Of a stretch of 33,763 nucleotides of DNA, positions 1 through 11,400 are shown in pieces (within the stretch, counting starts at the first letter, position 1; the number at the start of each line of letters is the position of its first letter). The stretch is from Holosporales bacterium (GTDB lineage Bacteria > Pseudomonadota > Alphaproteobacteria > BNTO01). A model generated the notes under the pieces. That model was not told where the DNA came from and did no database searches. It saw only the letters and a list, made by a program, of their open reading frames with translations. The stretch spans positions 1 through 33,763 of the forward strand of contig JAISXM010000063.1 in assembly GCA_031270515.1 (NCBI GenBank), given 5' to 3'. The position numbers and the translations under genes are program-made.

Positions 1-1
1 T

Positions 2-2884
2 ACTGAACTTACAGCTCTTTGTAATGAAAAAAACGGTGATCTTGCTAGAATCAATGGTGCTCGTGATGCCCTCCAGCGGGATATTGAGGTCCTCCAGCGG
101 GATATTGAGGCCCGTCGGCGGGAGATTGATGACCTCCATAGGGAGCGTGATACGCTTAACGCTCGTTGTAATAAAAATGATGAGGATCTGGCTGCTCTCC
201 ATGGGCAGATTGCCGCCCTTACAGATCAGAGTACGGGGCTCCGTGGGGAGATTGCCGCCCGTCAGCGGGAGATTAGGGACCTCCAGGGAGAGCTTGACGC
301 TTGTCAGCAGAATATTGATGACCTTACAGATGAGAAGCTGAACTTCCAGGGGCAGATTGATGCTTACCAAAGTGAGCGTGCGGTCCTCCAGGGGCAGCTT
401 GCTGTCTTCCAGGATGAGAGTGCGGCCCTCCGGGCTGAGTTTGCTACCTGTAAGGATGAGCGTGATGCCCAGGTTGCAGAAAAAAATGCTGAGCGTGCTG
501 AATACCAGAGGCAGCTTGCGGCACTGATGGCTGACAATGAGGCTAAAATAGCTGAAAATGAGGCTAACATTGCTGATGTCGTGCGACTGCTTACTTCCCT
601 CCGAAAACAGAGTGATTATCTATCGGCAGAGAATGCTTTCTTGGGAGTTAATTGTACTAATAAAAATACGGAGTTGAAATCTCTTAAGTTGGAGTATGAT
701 AAAAGACAGCGCGAGCTTCGTGAACTTACAGTTCGTTGTAATCAAAAAGAAGCCGAGTTTACTGCTCTCCAAGCGGCGCATGCTGAACGCCAGCGAGATC
801 TTTATGATTTGCGTGTTGAAAGCCAGCGGGAGCTTGATGACCTGCGTGCTAAAAGCCAGCGGGAGCTTGATGACCTGCGTGTTGAAAGCCAGCGGGAGCG
901 CCGTGAACTTGCAAAAAAAAATGCCGAGTTGAGTACCCTTAAGGATGCGTATGATGAAAGACAGCGCGAGCTTAATGAACTTACAGCTTGTTATCAGCAC
1001 AATGAGGATAATCTTCGCTCCCTCCAGATACAGAATGATACTATATCGATGGATAAGGCGACATTGGCAGCTACTTGTGCTGAACGAAAGACTGAGTTGG
1101 ATGCTCTCCGTAGAGAACTTACAGAATTTACAGATCGTTGTCGTAATTATGATGCTAATCTTGCTGACCGCGAGAAGGAGAATACTGCCCTCAAGAGGGA
1201 GCGTGATGACTTCCGTAGTAGGCATGATGATCTCCAGGCCGAGTTGAGAGCCCGCCAGGCTGCGTATGATGAAAGCCAGCTGGAGCGTGGTGAACTGACA
1301 AATCGTTGTAATCAAAAAGAAGTCGAGTTGACTGCTCTCCAAGCGATGCATGCTGAACGCCAGCGAGAGCTTGATGAACTTACAGCTCGTTGTAATCAAC
1401 GTGAGGCTGATCTTGTTGACCGCGAGAAGGAGAATACTGCCCTCAAGAGGGAGCGTGATTCCTTCAAGAGTAGGTCTGATGCCCTCCAGGCCGAGTTGAG
1501 TGCCAGCCAGGCTGCGGATGATGAAAGCCTGCGCAAGCTTAGTGAATCTACTGCTACAACAAATCCTGAGTTGGCGAATCTTCGGCAGGAGCTTGCTGAC
1601 CTCCAGGGGAGGTTTGATATACTTGAGACTATTAGTGCTCAACGTGAAGCGGAAATTCGTGAACTCAAAACAGAGCGTGACAATCTTACATCTAGTTGCA
1701 CTCAAAAGGATGCTGAACTTGAGGTCCTAAATGGAAGGTCTGCTGCCCTCCAGCAGGAGCGTCGGGACTTCGAGCAGGAGCGTGCTGCATTTCGTATGGA
1801 GAGTCAGGGGTTCCTACGGCAGAGAGATACCCTCCTACAGCAGAATAAAACCCTCTTGCGGCAGATTTCTGATCTCACGCAGTATACAGGGGATCCTTTG
1901 ACAGGGTTAGGCGATTTCATGCAACAAACGGTATATGAGCGAACCAGAGCCAGCAGATTGCGTATGCCTTTTGTTGTATACGTTAAGTGTCTGCAATATA
2001 AAGCAATATTGAAAAATCTTGTGCTTCGGGCACTTTGTGGTTACGATCATAGACTCTATGTAATGAATAAAGGAGATAAAGTGGGGAGCTCAATTGAAAT
2101 GCCACAGCTGTACTATACGATTGCCGGAATTGCTGCCCGCGTTAAAAAGATCGACACTTCTGTTGTAGATGATTTTTCTCGGCTGTGTCTTTCCCATGAA
2201 ACGCGACCGTGGCACCATAATCCGTTTGGCGGACCTCCAAGTCGCGGCCTTCTTTTTACAAGTGATTCCCCTTCGCCGGGTTTCGGTATTGGAGCGCCAC
2301 GGCGGAACCCTCCTATTCCCAAAATTTCAGATGGCGAATATCTTGTTGTAGATTATTCACATGCACATGGTATCGATGGTGCACAATATCTGGAAGCATT
2401 ATCCAAAACCCATCGTTGTCTTGCAGCAATTGATAGAATAGGAGAGTGTGTATCAATGAATGCTATGCCAGGATATTTAGAACAAATCGCAACCGAGATA
2501 CGTCAGATTCTCGGGATTTTGCCAATAAGAGGGCTGGATAGGTATTTGGACGCGTCTGGTGCAGTTTTTATTGGTAGAAGCCTTGAGCTATCTATTGATT
2601 TTATAGGAGAGTTCAAATCATATATAACGAATAATAAGGGTATAGAGTTAAGTGCGTGGTTAGAATGTCTACCGTCGAGAGGTACTTCTACGACCACTGG
2701 TCCAAAAGCTGATCGATTTGAAATGATTGAAAATCGTATGCTTCGCTACGCGAAGTTGGATGACTCCGGAGGAACGTGGAACGTCAGCAACGACGAGTCA
2801 GATCGTAGTCCAAGAGATTTGAGTACGCAGCCTGATCCTGCTGCGGCTGCGGCCCACCAACCGGGAGGCGAGTCTCCTCAATAG
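2..2884 (+). CDS. Long coiled-coil protein with C-terminal globular domain, 5'-truncated by the window edge
   Basis: Frame +2 is open from base 2 (TELTALCNEKNGDLARINGARDALQRDIEVLQRDIEARRREIDDLHRERD...) straight into the listed ORF at 527, so the ATG at 527 is internal. Heptad/hendecad-rich (VESQRELDDLRAKSQRELDDLR). Non-coiled C-terminal ~300 aa. Confidence 0.85.
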   Translation, partial: TELTALCNEKNGDLARINGARDALQRDIEVLQRDIEARRREIDDLHRERDTLNARCNKNDEDLAALHGQIAALTDQSTGLRGEIAARQREIRDLQGELDACQQNIDDLTDEKLNFQGQIDAYQSERAVLQGQLAVFQDESAALRAEFATCKDERDAQVAEKNAERAEYQRQLAALMADNEAKIAENEANIADVVRLLTSLRKQSDYLSAENAFLGVNCTNKNTELKSLKLEYDKRQRELRELTVRCNQKEAEFTALQAAHAERQRDLYDLRVESQRELDDLRAKSQRELDDLRVESQRERRELAKKNAELSTLKDAYDERQRELNELTACYQHNEDNLRSLQIQNDTISMDKATLAATCAERKTELDALRRELTEFTDRCRNYDANLADREKENTALKRERDDFRSRHDDLQAELRARQAAYDESQLERGELTNRCNQKEVELTALQAMHAERQRELDELTARCNQREADLVDREKENTALKRERDSFKSRSDALQAELSASQAADDESLRKLSESTATTNPELANLRQELADLQGRFDILETISAQREAEIRELKTERDNLTSSCTQKDAELEVLNGRSAALQQERRDFEQERAAFRMESQGFLRQRDTLLQQNKTLLRQISDLTQYTGDPLTGLGDFMQQTVYERTRASRLRMPFVVYVKCLQYKAILKNLVLRALCGYDHRLYVMNKGDKVGSSIEMPQLYYTIAGIAARVKKIDTSVVDDFSRLCLSHETRPWHHNPFGGPPSRGLLFTSDSPSPGFGIGAPRRNPPIPKISDGEYLVVDYSHAHGIDGAQYLEALSKTHRCLAAIDRIGECVSMNAMPGYLEQIATEIRQILGILPIRGLDRYLDASGAVFIGRSLELSIDFIGEFKSYITNNKGIELSAWLECLPSRGTSTTTGPKADRFEMIENRMLRYAKLDDSGGTWNVSNDESDRSPRDLSTQPDPAAAAAHQPGGESPQ

Positions 2885-3115
2885 GCAGCGCCAGAAGAAT
2901 AGGAAGCGTAAACGACATTGTGATTTTCGTGAATTGAATAGGGTAGGCCGCATGGTGTTAACGCACATCCCATCTGGAAAGCTAGGCCTACCTATTATCG
3001 CAAAAAGTTAACGCAACATTCACATAAGTTAAGAAAATCGCAGAAAACCCCTTTCAATTATTCTAAAAATGTCGGAACCTTTTTTAGGGGCTGAAAGTTT
3101 ATTGAATCGTGCCAC

Positions 3116-4075
3116 TTGAATTATCATACACCACTCAAGTATTTCGCATTATCGTGCCTGCTTGCCACGCAGGGCGCGTTTGCAAAAGTTGCGTTTTACG
3201 TTGGGGCATCTGCAGCCATGCACATTGTGAAGCCATGCATATATTGGACGAACATTGTGCGTCAACACTGGATGGAGCAAAACAAAGCTCGCACGGATGT
3301 GGCTGAAAGCAGCTGGAACATAAACGAAATGGCTCCAATGCCGGAGGTTCAGTTTATCCAGCAGGAGATTGAGACAACCGCCCCAGAGGTCGCGCTAATA
3401 AATCGGTACGTAAGTGGCATTGGAGGATTTTTGTTCTTTGGCGTAGGCAAAGTAACCGAAACAAGGTTTTACTGCGGAGGCGAATGTACGGTTGGCTTCA
3501 AAAACATAGAAGCCACCCGCAAAAACGAGAAAGGCGAGCTGCTGAACGCAGACGACACGTTTATCGTGTACATTGGGCACCAGCTGTTTGGAAAGGTTAC
3601 GTATACCCTGAACCTCAAGTACTACAAAACTTTTGAGGGCTCTGCAGGGTTAAAACTCGGATATTTTTTCACAAATAGACTGCTTGCATTCGTGAAACTG
3701 GGCTCATCTTTGCACAGAAACACATACAAGGAGCTGAACATTGATACCGCAAGCACCTTGGACGGACAGCGTTACGACGACGAAACCTTTCCACACCAGT
3801 GGGAAAAACACTACCTGGCAAGCGTAACACCGCTTCAGTACAAAAGCCCCAAATACACCCAGTATTATTCTTCGCTGAACTTGGGGTTGGGGTGCAACTT
3901 TTTTCTCACACGAAAGGCGTTCATATGCTTGGGATATGAGTACAAGATGGCCATTTCTTCAGATATTTGCTCTAAGCTGGATACAAGTATAGAAGACGAT
4001 GTATACAAAGCATATGGCTTGCGCTATCAAGACCGAGAACACTGTATTTCGCTTGGATTTGGGTTTTACGTATGA
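3116..4075 (+). CDS. Exported outer-membrane beta-barrel-like protein (319 aa), TTG start
   Basis: Signal peptide MNYHTPLKYFALSCLLATQGAFA-KVAFYVGASAA; alternating aromatic/polar strands, Gly-rich; ends LGFGFYV. Stop overlaps the next ORF (ATGA). Confidence 0.7.
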   Translation: MNYHTPLKYFALSCLLATQGAFAKVAFYVGASAAMHIVKPCIYWTNIVRQHWMEQNKARTDVAESSWNINEMAPMPEVQFIQQEIETTAPEVALINRYVSGIGGFLFFGVGKVTETRFYCGGECTVGFKNIEATRKNEKGELLNADDTFIVYIGHQLFGKVTYTLNLKYYKTFEGSAGLKLGYFFTNRLLAFVKLGSSLHRNTYKELNIDTASTLDGQRYDDETFPHQWEKHYLASVTPLQYKSPKYTQYYSSLNLGLGCNFFLTRKAFICLGYEYKMAISSDICSKLDTSIEDDVYKAYGLRYQDREHCISLGFGFYV

Positions 4076-4230
4076 ACAATTTGCTCTCTCAAATTTTCAC
4101 ACAATATAATAGGTTTGTTACGAGGTCGACTAGCCTTGTTGCGAAATGTAATAGGTTCGTTGCAGCTGCGTCAACTTCGCGCAAATCAACGGTCCGTAAC
4201 AACGCGTGCAACAAGCCCAATCGACTTGCC

Positions 4231-5262
4231 ATGTTCGCGTGCTTAGTCGCAGCAGGGCTGCCTTCTTCTTTGGCTCACGCAAGAATTCAATTCTATGTTG
4301 GCGCAAATTTACAAAAAAACAATGTGCGCCATCAAATCACTTTTGCTACGGATTATTTGAGCCAATACGTATCAGATGTGTACATAAAAGCGCTCGACGC
4401 AACGTACGCCGACATGTTAGCTTTCGCGAAAAGTGGTGGGCTCACGTCGCTTAAATCTTCAACGCCGCGCGAATTGTTGCAAGCGTTAATGAATGACCAC
4501 CCCGCAGAATTCCATAAAACGCGCCCGTCCTCTGTGGCGTATTCGTTCACGGTTGGGGCGTTTGTTGCTAGGCATGAGAAGGTGCTGCTTGCGGTGGAGG
4601 CGTTTTGGGGGCGAGAGCGAATGTCGGAAGATGAGTCGTCCAAGATAACCATTGTATCTGGAGCCGCGCCAGATGCCATATTGAACACCGCGCCGTCAAA
4701 AGAGGGAGCTCGTACAGTCGTTGTGTTAAACCAAGACAGCAAACTTAATCCTACAGAGTATTCGCTGCGTCCGTATTCGTATTTGCACGGAAGCATCGAA
4801 ATTGGAAACGAACTGAAGGTTGAGCGCAACACTTATTGCGGCGCCCAACTCCGCCTCGGTTCAGTTGTTGCAGACAGGATGTACGCATACGCTGTGCTTG
4901 GGGCGGACGTAAGTAATGTGCACGTAAAAAGCACACATAAATGGTCTGATTTTCCTCAATTTGTCCTGTATACTTGTTCTCCAACGTATATAGGTGCAAA
5001 CATCATAAAATTTCTCAAATATACGTTGGATCCGTCGACGACGTCCTCCCAGGATTTGGCCTTTGACAAAAGCAAATACGTGGTAGGCATCGTTGGCGGG
5101 CTTGGTGGAGAGTTTTTTATGAGCAGAACCTTGTCTGTGCGGATGGACTTGACGTACTCGTACTTCCCTGACAAGCGCATCCCATCCACGAACAGCAAGG
5201 CGGAGCTGCAATACACCAGCACGAATTGGAGGCTCGGCGTGGGGGTGTGTTGGCGGTTTTAG
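4231..5262 (+). CDS. Exported outer-membrane beta-barrel-like protein, paralogue-like partner of the upstream gene
   Basis: ORF open from 4072; signal peptide begins at the ATG at 4231 (MFACLVAAGLPSSLAHA-RIQFYVGANLQKN). C-terminus ends LRLGVGVCWRF-type with terminal Phe, typical of OMPs. The 4072 start would add ~53 aa ahead of the signal peptide. Confidence 0.7.
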   Translation: MFACLVAAGLPSSLAHARIQFYVGANLQKNNVRHQITFATDYLSQYVSDVYIKALDATYADMLAFAKSGGLTSLKSSTPRELLQALMNDHPAEFHKTRPSSVAYSFTVGAFVARHEKVLLAVEAFWGRERMSEDESSKITIVSGAAPDAILNTAPSKEGARTVVVLNQDSKLNPTEYSLRPYSYLHGSIEIGNELKVERNTYCGAQLRLGSVVADRMYAYAVLGADVSNVHVKSTHKWSDFPQFVLYTCSPTYIGANIIKFLKYTLDPSTTSSQDLAFDKSKYVVGIVGGLGGEFFMSRTLSVRMDLTYSYFPDKRIPSTNSKAELQYTSTNWRLGVGVCWRF

Positions 5263-5348
5263 TGCGAACACGGTCGGGACTGTGCTTTTTGCATGAACAA
5301 GCTCTTTGTTTTTATAAAAATGTCCAAACCTTATGGTTTCAGCCTGAT

Positions 5349-5390
5349 GTTTCAAACCTAAGGTTTCAAACCTAAGGTTTCAAACCTAAG
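5349..5390. repeat. Tandem repeat, 3 x 14 bp (gtttcaaacctaag)
   Basis: Exact triple copy between convergent genes. Confidence 0.9.
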
Positions 5391-5405
5391 AGCCTTCTGA
5401 CGTCC

Positions 5406-8400
5406 TTACTCCACATCGGGCAAAAACGACACGACAACGGGATGGTTGATTTCGGCGTTTGGCAAAAGTTGTATCCCGCAAGTCAAAAGAGCGAGCCTCT
5501 CCAGCTCTTGCGACAAATACGCGTCTCTCTCGTTCACGCTTGCCAGCCATGCGCACTGATCTACGTCCGTGACTAGCGTCAGTTCATCAAGATCGTCGCG
5601 CGCGTCATCCAGCAATAATTGCTGATATTGCGCGCCAACCTGCTCCGAGATCGCAAAAATCGCCTCGGATATGTACTGTACGTCAATGCTAATCCGCTGG
5701 ATTGGGGCACTGGTTTGCCCTAATTTGTCAAAGCAGCTAACAAACGAAGGCGCCGCCTCTTCTATGCATCCGGCAAGCGTTCGCAGTAGGTCATGCGTGG
5801 CGCTTATTTGCGTCACGACCTGCTCGGCTACGTCAGCGCGCTCTTTGTGCGTTGGGGCGTCTGCGCTGGATGGGGCCGGAATGAACGACAGCGTCCCCAT
5901 TAATAGGCGCTCGTTTATGTCTCCCATGCAAGATGTAATCGCGTTTACGCGCTCGATCACGCTTGCGTCGTCGACTTGTTTGTCGACGTCTGTCCCTTGC
6001 ATTCCCGCGAGAATAGTCGCAAGCGCCGACCGAATTTGCGCCAACGCGGGGATCGCCCCGGTGATACACGCCCCCGTGGTGCTGGCCTGAAAAAACGCCG
6101 CCAGTTCACTCAGGACGATGTTTATGTTGGTAAATTGTTCCAGCAGTGTTGGCAAATATTCCGCAGCCATCAAATTGCTTATATCAATGCTGCAGCCGCC
6201 TTCACTTTGCACGCAAAATTTTGCACTAATATTAAGTAACGTATGCTCAATATCCTCCACCTCGTTCCCAAGCAAGCGAGTACACGTTAAATCTGAATTA
6301 AGCGAAAACGTAATCTCCTGAATCTGCTGGACTCTGTCCGCAAAAGCAAGCGCTGCACTCGCGAGTGGTATATCTGCGTACAAACACGGGGAACTTGACG
6401 TAAAATCGCTCATGTTACGGAAAATCGAAGCATATGAGCCCTGCAAAGATACAAGCTTAGACATCAACGGATGGCGGCACACATCAAGCTTGAAGTTTAA
6501 GGCGCGCGCTTGCTGCCACCAATTGTTGACGTAGCCTAGGCTTGCATCCAGCTGAGTGATTGCCTCTGCCAGTGACGGCGCACGCGTTCCTGTCCCAGAC
6601 AGCTCCAACACGCCGGAGACATCTGCGTTGCATTGCACCAATACACTTTGCAGCCGCTCCAAGTCCTCTTGAACGAGGAAATGCAAGCATGACGGCCCAC
6701 CGTCCTGTTTGTCGCGCATGTATTGGAATATTTGTGCTACTTGATCTGCGCATTGGGCCCAAATCCCCAGGAATGAATATATATATTCATTTGGTGTGAA
6801 TATATTTTCGCAGGGGACCTGGGTTATTACGGAAGAGAATGTGCTTAGTTGTAGAGCAATGTCCTTTATTTGCTCCGTCAGATTATGCGCACAATATGAC
6901 TTCATGCGCATGACGGTGTTGTGCACATTGGGGCAAATCTGCTGGGACAGAACGTGGCGAATTAAATTTAACCTATCCAGTATGTTGTATTTGTCCTCCC
7001 AGTGGGCAATCTGTTCGACCATAACGTCTCGCAATTTATCATACCCCGACGCAATGCTTTCCAATATAGGGATCAGCCAATTGCTGTGAAGAGGCTCCCC
7101 CATGTCGCTGTTGTCCCAATATTCTGCGATGTAATTTATGTGCGACAACACAGAGTCAAACGTGCCGACCACAGATGCGTCGTTATACACCACGTCCCGA
7201 GGTTCAGACTCCTCCTCGGGGACGTCGACGCCAAGTGTTGTGGTCAGGGCCTGCATGTGTCCACAATATCCGGTCAAGCTCGCGCATAAATCATCCAGAG
7301 CAGATACAATTGCTGAAATCGAATTATTAATTTTAAAGCACTCTACGGCGTGCTCTACATTTTGCACTATTACGGCAAAACCTTGTGAAATATTGTCCCA
7401 CACCGGTTGCATAGTTTGAGGCAAAATAAATAAGTTTGCAGGCACCATGTATAACGATGTCTTTTGTAATATTTGGGATAAATTGTCGAACTGATATGCC
7501 AATTGACACGCATAGCTGTTTGCAAGAAATTCCTTTATTGAAAAAATTGTACTCACAAGCTGCTGCATTCCGTTTACGAATACTTCTAGCTTTAGCTCGT
7601 CGTTATCACAACCGTCGCAATTCTTCAAGAAAACGATACCCTGCACTGTGTTGAATATCGCCAAAATAGAATCCGCAATACTCAAGAAATCAGAGACATT
7701 GGTTTCGTTGTACCTAATATATGACACTACTGGTAACCGCAAGTTTTGCGTAAAGTTATTCATCGCCGCCGTTAAATTATTCACAATCTCTGGCAATGAT
7801 AAGCACATTGCGTTGTACGGGAATTCGACAACCAGCGGCTCCACCTCTTTTCCGAGGGCGCGCACCGCAACGCCCATGGCACTCACTTGGGTGAGGATTT
7901 CTGCGATCTCGCTTTGGGCAGACAGGCTAATGCACGACTTCCGCGTCGCAATGTTGTGATTTGCTTTTTTTAGCAAAAGGGCTACGGCGCTCTGCAGGGC
8001 AGTGGCGACAGTTTTGATTTCCCCAAACGACGTATTTTCGAAGATCGCGACCAACTCCTCGTTTGTGTTGTGGGCAATACTTTGCGCGGCTTCTTCCACA
8101 ATAATGTACAGGCTTCGCAAGAACTCTACAATTTGTTCGCATCCTTCGCATGACTCTGTTGCCAAAAGGTTCCACATTAATACATCTAAGCGGTCAATAA
8201 ACGCTGTTACTTCGTCTATTTCTAATGGCGCGGACATTTTTTCAATGAATTCATTTATTTCGTCGGACAACGCCTTCGAATACGCCAGAAACACGCGCAC
8301 TTGCAATGAATTTATATTGTCCGCTGAGCTGAACGCGGAAATACATTCATCTAGTCGCCCAAAAAAACCAGAGTGTTCATCTGGCTCGCCTAATGACATG

Positions 8401-11400
8401 AGCGGCAAAAATGCAGGGAGATGCCTGTAACTTGTAGAGCAAAACAATTCATATACTTTACGCAAACTTGTGCCAACGCCATTTCTTTTAGATGAGCTAT
8501 AGTCAAACGTGAAGTTACTGTACCATGGCAATAAATGCTTCAACCAAGCGATAAGCGTGGAAAATATCGTATGGTACGACTTGTCTATAACGTCAGGCGA
8601 GCCAACGATGGTAAGAGAGATGACGCTTTGCCATTCTTCAACGGATGGCGTGTGTAACAATGCATTAAGGCGCGTTAATGTTTCGAAGAACGCTCGTTGG
8701 GATGCAACAGAGTCGTTATCATATGAACTTCCAATAAGTGCGCAATATTCGAAGTACCAGTGCGTAAGAATATTTTCGCGACTTAAGTTTTTGCATGATT
8801 CAACAAAAAACTCCGGTTGGGACATGATTTGAAGTACTTCGTTGTACAATCCCCACGCCGTAATATTGTCCAGTTCACTTGCGATTATAAAGTCGTTCGT
8901 GTCTCCGATTAACTTTGTTTCTTCATGGAATCCATTTAGGCTAGATACTTTTGCTTTTACCCTTTTCATTATACTTGTTGCGGACGTGTATTCTCCGGAA
9001 AAAGCAGAAATCCCTGCGGAAACAAGTTCGTATTTGTGCGCAGGTGTGTCAATGTCTAACGTCAGAATATCTGTGCATCTGCTTGCAATAAGCGCGTACA
9101 TCAGCAAGGTCGTCATCTCGTTGATATTACGCAGCGACTCCGCTGAATTCGCAGGTGATACAGTCGTAATACAATAGTACGTGCTATTTTTGCGCAGCTC
9201 TTCGGAGGACACGCATATTTGGTCAAAGCTGCTGCGCTGATGTTGGATTGTCGCGTTGACGTCGAACAGCGCTTTTACGAATTTACAAAAATTGTACTTA
9301 TATTGCTCATGCAATATGCGTTCTGAAAACAACTGCAGATACGTGATTTTTTGTTTGTAGCTTTGAATAAAATCATATAGATGCGGAATAACGGCGTATT
9401 CGTTTTCGTGCTCGATTAGATTTAAAATATTCGCAGGTGTAAACATCTTATCCGCAATGTTGTACAGTTCGGAATAAATCGTACGACATGTGTTCCACAT
9501 CGTTATTTCAGTTGTATCTTTTCCTGTTGTGTATCCCGTAATGCTGGTTATCGCAATACGGCTATTGCACGTCAACAAATCTTGCGACATAGTCAGCAGG
9601 CTGTTGGTGTCGCCTTTGATTAAATCAATGTACCTCATCAAATTGCTGTACGAAATTAAGTGGGACATATGGGGCAGGATCTCGTAAAAAAATCCGACCA
9701 TATTCATCAACAAATTTGCGCGCAACTGGTGCAGCTCAATATGTGCGCCAATTGTGGCCAGTATTGACCCATAATCATCAGGGAGGTCTTTAAAATTTAC
9801 ATTAACCGCCAAAAAATTATTTAAAATTTCACCAATGACTGTCTCTTCTTCATCAGGGCCACAATGAAGCGGCGAGATAAAAGCCGACAACGGTGCCAGG
9901 ATCGCCGCATGCAGGCACTTGTTGATTGCTCCAAAGCAGCTGTAATCCATGCTGAACACGCTGCCAACAACGTCGGCAATGCCTTTTAGCGAGTGCGTTG
10001 CGCGCATGTGGATTTCATATATAAACGACTGCAGCGAGTCTGGGCCGTAAATGAGGTGGACATACATTGGCGTAATATCAATGTCGGGCTCTGCTGTTGA
10101 TATATGGTGAATGAGCCGGCGAATTTTTGAAAAAATGTCGAATCCATCGATGTTGTCGCCGTCTGTGCCTATGTAGCCAAGCAATTCGGCGTTTTGCTCG
10201 TGCAACACCAAACGCACATCGCGCAGCTGCGGCATGATGATATCCGTCAAGCGCCCAAAGAAATCCTGCTTGATAATGCGTCGCGTTTCGGCTGCAATGA
10301 CGCTGGGCTCGGGGACGGGGTTTGTGAAGAGTTCGAGGATTGTATCTATGCAGAAATTGGGTAATCCTCCTATATCTAGGAACTCCGCAGGAATCAGTGT
10401 GTCTTTGAATGCATTGGTAAAGTAAAAGCAAGAACCCGGATCGCTTTTGCCAAATCCAAGCGCGCGTGCGAATGCGTCGAAATCGTGGCAATCGTGCAAC
10501 GTGTGGATCGCGCCAAACAACGAAGTGTTCTGGGTATCTCCTGGGATGCCGATTCGGGTGAGGTAGTGGTCAATCAAACTTTCGGGCAGCTGGTCTTTTG
10601 TGGCGTTAAACATATATTGGATTTCGCACAAGTTAGAGAAAAGCGAGAACGGCGCGCCATTGCTGCATCCAATCCACTGCTTTTTGTACAGGGATATAGG
10701 TGACGCATCCAGGGCCTCATACTCCGCGGCGACACATCCAAATATTGTGCGGTTTTCGCCTGTATTTGACGGCGTTCCTAGCGTTTCCATCAATAACTGA
10801 AACTTCTCGTCTATATAATAGTACCTTCGCTGCAAATCGTTGAACACAGTAAAGAAGGTCGGCGTTAGGCTTTGCTCTGTGTTGAAGGGCGAGCCCAGTG
10901 CGTCGATTATGCAGCGCGATAGTGATATTTCGTTTGATGACACTAGTTTATAGAAGTCAACATATTGGCTGGTGTTTCTTGGGTGTATTTTTTTTATTAG
11001 GCGCTCAAGTCGGTCTTCCAATTCGGATGCTACAGGGGCGGGCATTGCGGACTGCGTGTGTTTGAATTTTGCAAACAGCGGCGCATACGCAACGGGACTT
11101 GGGGGCGCCGTGTTATCCCCAACAAATACATCAAGGTATAATGGATGCAATAATTCGCATAGGTCGAACAGTATTGGGGCGCGTTCTTCGGGCGTGCCAC
11201 ATGCAAGTACATTTTCGAGTAATGCGCCGTATTTGCCTAAGAGTGCGCCGTCCATGTGCGGGAACGTTTCTTTTATTAATATATGCGTTTCCTTTAATAA
11301 CTCAATATCCAGGGGCGCTGTGTCAATTAACGTAGCTAACGCAACGGACTTAAATACTGGAAATGATTCGTAGATGATTTGGAACAACTCATATAGCATT

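Noticed and set aside
24-341. Plus-strand 105-aa ORF at the left edge
   Set aside because: Different frame from the open coiled-coil frame that covers the same bases; repetitive DNA creates overlapping ORFs.
620-1705. 361-aa antisense ORF within the coiled-coil gene
   Set aside because: Shadow ORF: low-complexity opposite-strand reading of a repetitive heptad coding region, with no signal, domain or RBS; the plus-strand frame is clearly coding.
10078-10491. 137-aa ORF in another minus frame inside the giant gene
   Set aside because: Arg/His-rich alternative-frame shadow of the long 2130-aa ORF.
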